Shown here one piece after another: positions 1 to 8,112 of a DNA stretch of 12,770 nt. Made by a program: the position numbers and the translations under genes. Position 1 is the first letter of the stretch. Every line of letters begins with the position of its first letter. Under the pieces are notes generated by a model. That model was not told where the DNA came from. It did no database searches and saw only the letters and a program-made list of their open reading frames with translations. The stretch comes from Apophysomyces variabilis (Eukaryota; Mucoromycota; Mucoromycetes; Mucorales; Mucoraceae), in contig MZZL01000381.1 of NCBI GenBank assembly GCA_002749535.1, forward strand, positions 77,395-90,164, read 5' to 3'.

Positions 1-43
1 ATTGATATCAATAGTTACCAAAATTATATTGACTTTAGAATAG

Positions 44-156
44 GCTCCAGTGCACCAATTGAACGTGTCTTTTCTAGCAGAAGGAATCTCATCTCACAAA
101 GCCGATTATCATTGAATGTTGAGACCATTCAAGCATGCATGCTAGAGAAACACTGA
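44..156 (+). pseudogene. hAT transposase, last exon only (dimerisation domain)
   Basis: The reading frame from the splice acceptor at 43 to the TGA at 154-156 encodes the last 36 or so residues of a hAT transposase, with the hallmark SSAPIERVFSS followed by a basic RNLISQSR stretch. In hAT families this is the start of the C-terminal dimerisation region; the Glu of ERVFS is probably the third catalytic acid. Positions 1-43 are the end of the last intron, ending in AG. The exon is identical in layout to 2989-3101 on the other strand. It differs by a Leu/Ser change (TTA versus TCA) and a His/Tyr change in the last codon. This fragment has no internal stop. Confidence 0.85.
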
Positions 157-479
157 ATTTGCACTCAATTGCACTAATTGCTTTACACTTTAATCTGGTC
201 ACTGTGTTTTTTGTCATTGCTTTTTTTTTTAATTCTTACTGTCAGTTTCTTTATTTCGTTTTATTGCTTAGCTTTTTGCAACCAATTTTTTTTATTCACT
301 AAAGGCTCTTTATATACTTAACTATACTTGTTACAAATAAATGCAATTGTGTTTCACATCACTTAACTTGCGTTTGTTATGACGTTGCAATGACATGTAT
401 TACGAATCAGTTATTTAACATTGGAATCAATGTTTGAAATCAATTGAGCAATAAGTTTTGTCAGGAATCAGGTCAAGCA

Positions 480-671
480 TTGCTTTAGTTGACTGGGCTT
501 TGGGCCAAGGTTGGGCCCAACTATAATAGCCTAGCAGGTCATAGGTCTATACTTTGACCCAGCCCAGTAGGCCATGGGCCAACATACTGACCCAGTCCAC
601 TTAGACCCGCCCACTTAAGGCCCATCCCAATTAAGGCCCACCTATTTATGACCTGCCCATTTCAAGCTCTA
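480..671 (+). repeat. GGGCC-rich subterminal region and terminal inverted repeat of the left hAT copy
   Basis: The stretch contains many copies of GGCCCA/TGGGCC in both orientations. It ends at 655-671 with the reverse complement of TAGAGCTTGAAATGGGC, the terminus also found at 2046. Clusters of short GC-rich motifs next to the ends of hAT elements commonly serve as transposase binding sites; that role is inferred here. The contrast with the surrounding AT-rich sequence is strong. Confidence 0.75.
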
Positions 672-869
672 TATAGAAGTTTAGGGATTAAGCTTGCTGA
701 AAGATTAATTGAAGAAAGATAATAGCAGAAGACAGTTAATCATATCTGCTCAAATACCTCACATGTCATTTTGGTGGAGAAGCTATGCATTTTCAATAAG
801 TTGATCAATGTGTGAACATATTATTTAAAAAAAAGAAAGAATCAAAAAAAAATATCAACTGAAGAATAA
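672..869. other. AT-rich spacer, no gene seen
   Basis: This lies between the terminus of the left hAT copy and the first open stretch of the gag remnant. It contains A-runs (826-851) and stop codons in all frames. It is probably the 5' untranslated or leader part of the old retroelement, but no LTR end or primer-binding site could be recognised. Confidence 0.4.
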
Positions 870-1745
870 AACAACATAAGGATGTATGCCATAAATTTAC
901 AAGCATACCTGGATAAACTAGATTAATTTTATGGGCATCCAAGAGAAAATCCTCTTATATAGATCAAAGCAATAGACTAATTATACATTGTCTCAAGAAT
1001 AAGTGAAAAAGAAATAATGGCGATCACAACTTCACTGCTACAAGATACTGCACTGGCTTGGTGGGATGCAAAAGAGGTGCTCATCATAATATGGAAGGAA
1101 TTCAAAAAGGAATTTGAAGAATTTTTTATATCTGAAGACATATGTGAAGCATGGTGGACCAAACTAGAAACCACTATGCAGGGTGAAAGAACAGTGGCAG
1201 AACTACAGCTATATTTAGAAGAGTTGTTCATCTATCTTGAAGTGTGAGATAATACAACCCAAAGAAGAAGATTCATAAAGGCTCTGAGACCAGAACTGGC
1301 ATTCAAAGTAGAGAGGGTAAGAGTGACCTCTTATGAAAAAGTGGTCCAAGAAGCAAAAAGAATTGAAGCACTAATGGGAAAATATCACAAGATAGACATT
1401 AAACCCATATCACTCTATTTACCTAAAATTGATGACAACTAGAATGAGGTAAAGAGCATAGAAAGAGTGCCTATAGTAAATGACAGTATAGTTAACTCAC
1501 TAGTGGAAAATTTTAGGAATACTCTCTGCATTCACTTAGTTCAGAAACTATAGTTTAGTACAGACTCTCCAAAAAATAGGCAATACTCAGGGAGACGCAG
1601 GAAAATTCCTCTACAATGAAGTATACCACAACTAGGAGATACAGTTTCTTAGAATCCCAAATGTTATGGCTATGGTGAAATGGGCCATTTGAAATGTGAA
1701 TGTCCACAGTGGTCAGGAAAAGGTGAGGGACAATAGACGTTAGAG
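870..1745 (+). pseudogene. Decayed Ty3/Gypsy-like gag with a broken zinc knuckle
   Basis: One frame (first ATG at 882) reads as a retrotransposon Gag for about 285 codons. The N-terminal and capsid-like part includes the motif TALAWWDAK near 1047, then a charged helical stretch and a helical segment ending near KRIEAL. A CCHC-like knuckle follows at 1662-1703, spaced C-x2-Y-x4-H-x4-C, so the second Cys is Tyr (TAT instead of TGT), which should abolish zinc binding. Nine in-frame stops interrupt it (924, 960, 978, 1245, 1440, 1551, 1617, 1650, 1734), yet there is no frameshift. Its sequence stops where the CACTA terminus begins at 1746, and no protease or reverse transcriptase follows on this strand. 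Gag of another LTR order is possible. Confidence 0.75.
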
Positions 1746-1805
1746 CATTGCAGTTGAAGGATGATTCTACCCACTTTCTACTATGATGGTAGAATCTCTG
1801 ACCTC
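1746..1805 (+). repeat. CACTA left terminal repeat (gene-start type) with a subterminal hairpin
   Basis: The first 15 bases are followed by GATTCTACCCAC at 1762-1773 and by GATGGTAGAATC near 1787-1798. These are an imperfect inverted pair that can fold into a hairpin. The same arrangement is present at both ends of the element at 6359-7679. Inverted subterminal motifs of this kind are usual transposase binding sites in CACTA elements; binding here is inferred. Confidence 0.7.
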
Positions 1806-2020
1806 TCACATGTTCCTCCTACCCCCAAATGGTGTGGTAACAGCAAACATATATAAAATAAGTTACTGCAGCAAAAACCTGCTATTTATACTTCTTTAAC
1901 GTTTTCTTTTACCATTGTTCATATCTTCTAACCAATTAGTTGAATGCTGATGCTCTAATTGCAGGCAATGCAATTGCGATAGAGACTACTGTCTTGTAAC
2001 ACAGAGAGTGAAAAACGAAC
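1806..2020. other. CACTA 5' leader region, no separate gene seen
   Basis: This is the roughly 215 bp between the CACTA terminal repeat and the first ATG of its transposase. It is AT-rich, with TATAAAAT at 1852-1859. A promoter for the transposase would be expected here, but no element is strong enough to assert. Confidence 0.4.
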
Positions 2021-2037
2021 ATGAATGAAGAGACCTT

Positions 2038-2045
2038 ATTGCAGC
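2038..2045. repeat. hAT target-site duplication, left copy
   Basis: ATTGCAGC immediately precedes the hAT terminus and is repeated exactly at 8105-8112. Eight base pairs is the diagnostic duplication length for hAT elements. The sequence is part of the CACTA transposase exon, around codons 7-9. Confidence 0.93.
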
Positions 2046-2145
2046 TAGAGCTTGAAATGGGCAGGTCATAAATAGGTGGGCCTTAATTGAGATGGGCCTT
2101 AAATGGGCGGGTCTAAGTGGGCCAGGTCAGTATATTGGCCCATGG
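2046..2145. repeat. hAT left terminal repeat and GGGCC-rich subterminal region
   Basis: It starts TAGAGCTTGAAATGGGC, followed by repeated TGGGCC/GGGCGGG motifs. It is interrupted by the solo LTR at 2146 and continues at 2574-2660. It matches the left hAT copy at 575-671 in reverse complement. Confidence 0.8.
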
Positions 2146-2568
2146 TGTCGTATTTCGACATATACACAGACCAATAAACGTCTTCACATTACCCAAAGCA
2201 GTAATTAAAAGAAGAATAAAGCGGAGATCGTAAAAAAGACTTCTTCTTGAACCTGAAGTTGATTTGACACAATAACAGTCTGAAACCTATTGAATAAAGA
2301 CACAGTCCAGACTCAGGAACTCAGAGATAACCTCTTTACCATGACTAAACGAAAATCTACCATTGGCTATCCCAATGAAAAACTTTTCTTCGTCATGAAT
2401 ATGTTTACTGATTGGTTTATTATCTGTGTCAAAGAAACTACGATCTAATAACCGCTCACAGTATAAATAAGACTTGGAATCTAATCTTAATAAAAAACTC
2501 TTTTCTCGAGTCTCAAGGATTTATTCTTGTTATCCATTTTTTATCTTAAATTTCCCTCAGATTCCACA
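2146..2568 (+). mobile_element. Solo LTR (423 bp) inside the hAT, TSD CATGG
   Basis: The sequence begins TGTCG and ends CCACA, so it has the TG...CA ends of an LTR. It is flanked by exact 5-bp repeats CATGG at 2141-2145 and 2569-2573. The inverted hAT copy at 1-671 has the same position uninterrupted (around 572-578), which proves insertion. TATAAATA at 2462-2469 is followed 27 nt later by AATAAA at 2489-2494, giving promoter and polyadenylation signals in plus orientation. The 5' end folds as TGTCG-TATTT-CGACA. No internal retroelement sequence remains, so it arose by recombination between two LTRs. The family is not identified. Confidence 0.92.
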
Positions 2569-3694
2569 CATGGCCCACTGGGCTGGGTCAAAGTATAGAC
2601 CCATGACCCACTGGGCCATTATAGTTAGGCCCAACCTTGGCCCAAAGCCCAGTCAACTAAAGTGATGCTTGACCCAAATCCTGACAAAACTTATTGCTCA
2701 ATTGATTTCAAACATTGATTCCAATGTTAAATAACTGATTTGTAATGCATGTCATTGCAACGTCATAACAAACGCAAGTTAAGTGATGTAAAATGCAATT
2801 GCATTTATTTGTAACAAGTATAGTTAAGTATATAAAGAGCCTTTAGTGAATAAAAAAAATTGGTTGCAAAAAGCTAAGCAATAAAACAAAATAAAGAAAC
2901 TGACAGTAAGAATTAAAAAAAAAAGCAATGACAAAAAACATAGTAACCAGATTAAAGTGTAAAGCAATTAGTGCAATTGAGTGCAAATTCAGTATTTCTC
3001 TAGCATGCATGCTTGAATGGTCTCAACATTCAATGATGATCGGCTTTGTGAGATGAGATTCCTTCTGCTAGAAAAGACACGTTCAATTGGTGCACTGGAG
3101 CCTATTCTAAAGTCAATATAATTTTGGTAACTATTGATATCAATAATACCTGGAATTGCCAAAAAGTCACGAGCAATCTGAGAGAGTACTGGATATACTG
3201 CTTGTCTGTCATGCTACCATAACAATGGATTACTTGTTCTTTCTTTGCTTTTTTCCAAGTAGTCATCAAGTTCAGTTGCTTTACTTTTCTTCTTTAGTGC
3301 TGTGCTGTTGACGTCGCCGTATATATGTTCAAAAAACTCATCAAAATCAGCATCAGTGCTGGTATTTACCTCATGTAAGCTTTCACTTGGTGCTATCATC
3401 AGTTCTTCATCGTCATACAAGATGAAAGGCTTGTAAACATCATACACTTCTTAGCATTTCTCTTTGCAGAAATCGATCTATTCATTACCCCATTCATGTT
3501 TTTGATAGTAATCAGTTTTCAATCGTGGATCAAGAACTAATATACAGAGTAAACATACAAGTCATCAGAAAAGTCAAATAGTTTTAACCTACTTGTAGCG
3601 ACAGAACAGATTGGTGAAAGGTTAGTTTTGCAATAGTATTTTCTTAGTTTTTGAAAGCATATTTCAGCGGCAGTAGCAAGTTCATGTGAAGATG

Positions 3695-4471
3695 ATGTAT
3701 ATCTGTCCAGCTTATCCATCATGAGATTATAGGCAGAGATGACAGCACTGATCATTGGATATTTTGATGCAGACAAAAACGACGTCGTTGTTTGAAAAAT
3801 CTTTTACAGAACAAAATAAGTAAGCAATAACCATGAAGACATATAATATACTTACAGAAAATAAGTTTAAAAATTCAGACAACAGGTTCCGTTCATGATC
3901 ACTTAGTTCAAACATACTCATCGCCTTTCTATCGGCAGCCACTAAAAGCATCAATGGAATTCTCAATTTAATTGCATTGTTGATCATATCTGTGGTAGAG
4001 TTCCATCATGTTCTGCAGTCAAGTGTTGGTTGGATAGACGGACAGTTTTCCGTAGTGTTGATGTAGGTTTGAAGTTGTTCACGATGTTTAACTGATATGT
4101 AGATAGATCAAATCAAAGACCAAAGCTATAATGTAAACTTGTTACTATAATTTAAGCTGAATAAAAACGAAATTTACCTTTTAAACTATATCTCCGATAC
4201 CACCAAGTCTAAGGAAAAGTGCAGGTTCATCTTCATCTTCAGCTGTTGGTAGTACATTCAATGTTTTCAGAGTATCTTGCATGCCAAGGTTTATTATATA
4301 TGCAATACAACAGTTATGTTGATTTGCTGCATTGAACTGTACACCAAGCTTTTCCCATTGTTCTTCAAGGACTATCATCATCGTATCATTGTTGGTGGCA
4401 TTGTCAGTAGTGATAGCCAGGATCTACAATGTTTTTAGAAACGATATTGTACTTAATATCAATTTACCTTT
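3695..4471. repeat. 777-bp direct duplication, first copy
   Basis: This is nearly identical to 4473-5249 at an offset of 778. It contains transposase exons 5 (4178-4423) and 6 (3856-4125), part of exon 7 (3695-3800) and the last 4 bases of exon 4, with their introns. Differences found: G/A at 3891 versus 4669, A/G at 4188 versus 4966, C/T at 4442 versus 5220. The first gives ERN in this copy and EWN in the other; Trp is the family-typical residue. Confidence 0.93.
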
Positions 4472-4472
4472 N
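4472..4472. other. Single undetermined base (N) at the duplication junction
   Basis: The N sits exactly between the two 777-bp copies. A lone N at such a place usually marks a join made during assembly rather than a read sequence. Confidence 0.9.
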
Positions 4473-5249
4473 ATGTATATCTGTCCAGCTTATCCATCAT
4501 GAGATTATAGGCAGAGATGACAGCACTGATCATTGGATATTTTGATGCAGACAAAAACGACGTCGTTGTTTGAAAAATCTTTTACAGAACAAAATAAGTA
4601 AGCAATAACCATGAAGACATATAATATACTTACAGAAAATAAGTTTAAAAATTCAGACAACAGGTTCCATTCATGATCACTTAGTTCAAACATACTCATC
4701 GCCTTTCTATCGGCAGCCACTAAAAGCATCAATGGAATTCTCAATTTAATTGCATTGTTGATCATATCTGTGGTAGAGTTCCATCATGTTCTGCAGTCAA
4801 GTGTTGGTTGGATAGACGGACAGTTTTCCGTAGTGTTGATGTAGGTTTGAAGTTGTTCACGATGTTTAACTGATATGTAGATAGATCAAATCAAAGACCA
4901 AAGCTATAATGTAAACTTGTTACTATAATTTAAGCTGAATAAAAACGAAATTTACCTTTTAAACTGTATCTCCGATACCACCAAGTCTAAGGAAAAGTGC
5001 AGGTTCATCTTCATCTTCAGCTGTTGGTAGTACATTCAATGTTTTCAGAGTATCTTGCATGCCAAGGTTTATTATATATGCAATACAACAGTTATGTTGA
5101 TTTGCTGCATTGAACTGTACACCAAGCTTTTCCCATTGTTCTTCAAGGACTATCATCATCGTATCATTGTTGGTGGCATTGTCAGTAGTGATAGCCAGGA
5201 TCTACAATGTTTTTAGAAATGATATTGTACTTAATATCAATTTACCTTT
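4473..5249. repeat. 777-bp direct duplication, second copy
   Basis: This is the partner of 3695-4471. Its left edge interrupts exon 7 of the transposase (4473-4578 here). Its right edge continues smoothly into exon 4. Deleting either copy gives one uninterrupted exon series, so the duplication is secondary to the gene. Confidence 0.93.
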
Positions 5250-6202
5250 ATAGCAATATTCAAGTCATACATTGAGTTTATGAATACTTTCGCCAAATTT
5301 TCACCTATATATACGCCAACTATTGGAATAAAATTCAGCAAGACGTCCTGAAGTTCCTAATTTTCATTGACAAAGTGACCTGTTACTCCCAAAAAAGAAT
5401 GATAGTTTGGTGAGGTCTAGACATCAAGCGTAATTGATATTTTTGCATCTAGATCCTAGATGAAATTTAATACTATGGCTTATTAAAAGAAATAAACTTA
5501 CATTCAGTCTCTTTTTCAATAGCATCTAACTTTTTTCAAAGTTCTAAATAATGTTGTTATAAATAGTTTTCCCAAAGACAATAGCAGCAGCAGGTTGCAA
5601 CGTTTGAACAAGATTATAGAAGTGTATAGATTCAACCTCAGAGAATAGCTGGTCATTGGCAATAACCCACTCAGCAAGCTTTTTACAGAAGTCATTTTGG
5701 TCAAATGGTCTTTGTAGTGAACTAATATAAAAACTGGTAAGTCTATTATTAAACCTATCTGCAATCCAACCTACCTGCCAAAGTACATGTCAAGGCCTTT
5801 CACAGGCTCTCCCTTCACAACACTATACTCGCTATAATGCTTTGTTTATAAATGTAGTAGTGATTGTTTTGTACTGCCATTATGACACTTGATGAAGAAA
5901 TCTTTGTTTTTACTAATTGCTTTTGTAAGAACCCAAGAGCATGCTAGTAATTGTAAGTATACCTCTCACATAAAATGCATTTGGCACGTTTGGTTTCATT
6001 TGTCCATTCAGCTTTTCTAAAAAACTTCCAGACAATGCTTGTTGTTTGTCTTTGTCTTTTTGCAGCACTTGTTGACGTAGAGGATTCAGAAAGAGTAGTG
6101 TTGTGCATGTCATCAGTTAGAGTGCTTGCATGTCTTTTTAATGAGGCCGCATCGTTTGTTGAACTGACTTCATCAAATGACATCTTAGCAGTTATGTTCA
6201 AG

Positions 6203-6345
6203 GAAAAGTGAAAAGAGAGAGAGAAAAAAAAAGAAAACTAAAACCAAAATGAATATAAAAGAAAATGAAAAGAAAGAAGAGAAAGACCACTGTATCTTTG
6301 CTGTAACCTGAAAGCAAAGAAAAGAAAAAAGGAAAAGACTACTGT
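6203..6345 (-). promoter_or_regulatory. Pyrimidine-rich leader upstream of the hAT transposase
   Basis: Read on the minus strand, the 140 bases just upstream of the start codon are almost all C and T (plus strand: runs of GAGA and AAAAG). Pyrimidine-rich stretches next to start sites occur in promoters and leaders of fungi and other eukaryotes. A regulatory role is inferred; it may be only low-complexity sequence. Confidence 0.4.
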
Positions 6346-6358
6346 GTCTTCACCAATA

Positions 6359-7679
6359 CACTACGGTCAAAAAAAGATTCTACCACCTTTCTACTGCTTT
6401 TCCACTGTGCGGTGGAATCTCTTCAAAGGTTTATGGAATGTACCTTCCACTACCTTTTCCACCACCTTTCTACCACTCCCCCAAGTTCAACAATTAGATG
6501 AACTGCTATATGGCAGAGACCATTACGTTGATGTTATTGGATCAAGTAGTATGCATTAGAGGCTAACGTTTTAGTTTCATTCGACCATATTCCTTTATTC
6601 AAGCACTTTTTATTGGATTAACTTGCTTACAACGATACATTCTATTGGAGCTACTGATTTTTATCTAGTCTATCCAATTGGATGTTCTTTTCGTTGTGTA
6701 CATTATTTTAGCCATTAAGATACACTTCTTTATCATATACAAGGAAGCTTCTTTAGCTATATATATAGGAAAAAAACAGACACTTTTATTTTCTTGGAGC
6801 TATGTAGCGTAATGTACTAACAAATAGCTAACTTTATGCTTAGTTTTATATTATCTTACCTAATTACTGAAGGTTAAAGAAGCATAGCTTTTAAAAATGA
6901 CAATTAGTAAAACGTACTAAAAGCTAACACACAGTAGCATACCTAAGCCAGCATGCAATAACGAATGGCAGCATTACGTATAGGCCTACAAAAAGTTACC
7001 TTGCCAAGTAATTAAATTACGACATAAAAAAGTATCTGTACCATTAAAAAATATGTCATCTTTCTCTGTTTCCATTTTGTTAAGAAACAAAAGCTACTTT
7101 ATATAATAATCAAAAGTCAAGATTAGTTACATTTAGGTCAATCAATCAAAATACCTTATTAAAAGTAAGAAGCAAGCTCTTCTATAACGTAGTGATCATT
7201 CTAGCTATCAAAAGAAAAAAAGAATGAGATGCTATGAAATGAAGATAAAAGCTTACCAGCAAAGGGTATGCTTTTAGATCAAGGTTGCATATTATTAGGA
7301 TCATATACTAGCAACGTTTTCAAAGTGAGTTTTCTGATGAAGAAGTGGTAAAACACTATGAAACAAAAAATGGTATAGAGGAAAAAGTTTGCAAAAGAAA
7401 AGGATGAATAAAAGGAAAACGCAGATAACTTTGTAAAAAAAAAAGAAACCATGTTAGAAACGCGTGACATAAATAATTATACAGTTCCTGGGAAATGTGA
7501 ATGCACTAGTTTTGCTGTGGTAACTTAATTTTGTATGCATGTTTGCTACAGTAACAGCATTTAGGGGAAGAGAAAAATGTGGTAATATAAGAAATTCTAC
7601 CACCTAGGTGGAAAGTGGGTGGAACCAGAGATTCTACCATGTGGTATAAAGGTGATAGAATCATCCTTCAACCGCAGTG
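6359..7679 (-). mobile_element. Non-autonomous CACTA element (1321 bp) inside the hAT, TSD ATA
   Basis: The left terminus is CACTACGGTCAAAAAAAG; the right terminus read inward is CACTGCGGTTGAAGGATG. Exact ATA copies at 6356-6358 and 7680-7682 give the 3-bp duplication expected of CACTA elements. Behind both ends lie inverted GATTCTACC/GGTAGAATC-type motifs. The right end matches the left end of the large CACTA element at 1746 for about 55 bp, so this derivative was probably moved by that family. No coding sequence longer than a chance frame is present and I see no transposase fragment inside. Confidence 0.88.
6480..7600. other. Interior of the non-autonomous CACTA element, no gene seen
   Basis: The interior is AT-rich, with A-runs around 7200-7450 and stops in all frames. 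The short open frames here have no recognisable motif and look like chance. I found no internal tandem repeats. Confidence 0.6.
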
Positions 7680-7682
7680 ATA

Positions 7683-7828
7683 CTTGCAAAGGAAAATGAG
7701 AAGATAAAGGATGATGGTAAGAGAAATCAGAGTGAAACGCCATATATAAGTAAAAATTTTCTCACAGTCACAAGGTACGCTTATACTGATTTAGCTTAAA
7801 TGTTTGTTTACTAACAGCCTCTATATAG
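7683..7828. other. hAT 5' region between the nested element and the subterminal repeats
   Basis: This is AT-rich with no coding potential. Before the CACTA derivative inserted it was continuous with 6184-6355, upstream of the transposase start, so it would have belonged to the promoter and leader region of the hAT gene. Confidence 0.45.
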
Positions 7829-8104
7829 ATAAATGGGCAAACAGGCAAACAGGGCAAACGGGCAAATGGGTAGATAATTGGGTAGTCGAGTGGGCTGCAT
7901 TTATTAGGTAGTTAAGCAGGCCATAAACTGGTTGGGCCCTAATTGGGCGGGCCATAACTGGGCGGGCCATAACTGGGCTGGGCCACTATGTCAACCCGTG
8001 ACCTGCTGGGCCACCATATCTGGGCCACTTCTTGGACTGATGCCTGGTAGTCCAGTAATATATGGGCCAGGTCCTGGGTCATCCCGGCCCAGTTACAAGC
8101 CCTA
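7829..8104. repeat. hAT right subterminal repeat cluster and terminal repeat
   Basis: A short tandem series of GGGCAAAC-like units (7836-7870) is followed by repeated GGGCCATAACTGGGC units (about 7946-7985) and more TGGGCC motifs. It ends in the terminal repeat at 8104. It resembles the other end in motif but not in detailed order. Short GC-rich subterminal repeats are the usual binding sites of hAT transposases; that function is inferred. Confidence 0.7.
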
Positions 8105-8112
8105 ATTGCAGC
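8105..8112. repeat. hAT target-site duplication, right copy
   Basis: ATTGCAGC is identical to 2038-2045. Only one copy belongs to the original CACTA exon; counting one copy keeps the transposase frame open across the junction. Confidence 0.93.

Larger units (their letters stand above)
1..671 (+). mobile_element. 3' end of a second hAT transposon copy, inverted relative to the main one
   Basis: This segment is the reverse complement of 2046-3144 once the solo LTR there and one CATGG are removed; both arms are then 671 bp and differ by a few percent, mostly transitions. It holds the last transposase exon, the 3' UTR, the GGGCC-rich subterminal region and the terminal repeat, which ends at 671. 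The left edge of the window falls inside the last intron, so most of this copy lies outside. At about 570-580 it has an uninterrupted site where the other copy carries an LTR. The target duplication of this copy cannot be checked because its other end is not in view. Confidence 0.9.
2046..3144. repeat. Right arm of a long inverted repeat with 1-671
   Basis: With the LTR and one CATGG excluded, this arm is exactly 671 bp and pairs with 1-671, with position p matching 3145-p near the outer edge. The arms are two hAT 3' ends facing each other tail to tail, separated by about 1.37 kb (672-2045). The outer limit at 3144 is set only by the window edge. Confidence 0.9.
2989..6183 (-). pseudogene. 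hAT transposase with BED zinc finger, nine exons, 11 nonsense codons
   Basis: Exons on the minus strand: 5963-6183, 5775-5912, 5502-5733, 5246-5455, 4956-5201, 4634-4903, 3593-3800, 3150-3536, 2989-3101. All introns are GT-AG, 41-56 nt (50, 41, 46, 44, 52, 55, 56, 48). With one copy of the duplicated block counted, the exons total 2025 nt, a 674-residue protein without any frameshift. The BED finger has Cys69, Cys72, His94, His99, with a TAA at codon 96 between the histidines. The catalytic Asp208 lies in ITLDV; the Trp expected one residue further on is TAG. The second Asp274 is in TTDNATNND. Then come the position of the usual CxxH motif (here CCIAY, His to Tyr), RT-stop-WNST where TRWNST is expected, ELSDHEWNLL, and the C-terminal ERVFSS dimerisation region. 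The 11 stops fall in exons 2, 3 (two), 4 (two), 5, 6 (two) and 8 (three). The ATG at 6183 precedes the BED domain; an upstream TTG is not a start. Confidence 0.9.
2046..8104 (-). mobile_element. Complete hAT transposon with 8-bp target duplication, carrying nested insertions
   Basis: The termini are TAGAGCTTGAAATGGGC at 2046 and, read inward from 8104, TAGGGCTTGTAACTGGGC. They form an imperfect inverted repeat flanked by perfect ATTGCAGC copies. The transposase gene is on the minus strand. The element measures 6059 bp. Subtracting the solo LTR, the small CACTA element, their duplications and the 778-bp tandem unit leaves about 3.5 kb, a normal size for an autonomous hAT. GGGCC-rich subterminal regions lie at both ends. 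Confidence 0.93.

Noticed and set aside
2474..2665. Plus-strand open frame of 63 codons
   Set aside because: It crosses the border between the solo LTR and the GGGCC-rich hAT end, so it is a chance frame created by the insertion.
4092..4177. An 86-nt version of intron 5 in the hAT gene
   Set aside because: It puts the next exon out of phase. The acceptor at 4126 (52-nt intron) keeps the frame and adds a segment that fits the family (ISVKHREQL).
5502..5560. A frameshift in the A-run of hAT exon 3
   Set aside because: The unshifted frame reads through one TAG into exon 4 in correct phase with a family-like helix before ITLDV, so no indel is needed.
7946..7985. Regular short repeats that might suggest a CRISPR-like array
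   Set aside because: The units are short, adjacent and without spacers, and lie at a hAT end in a eukaryotic transposon setting.
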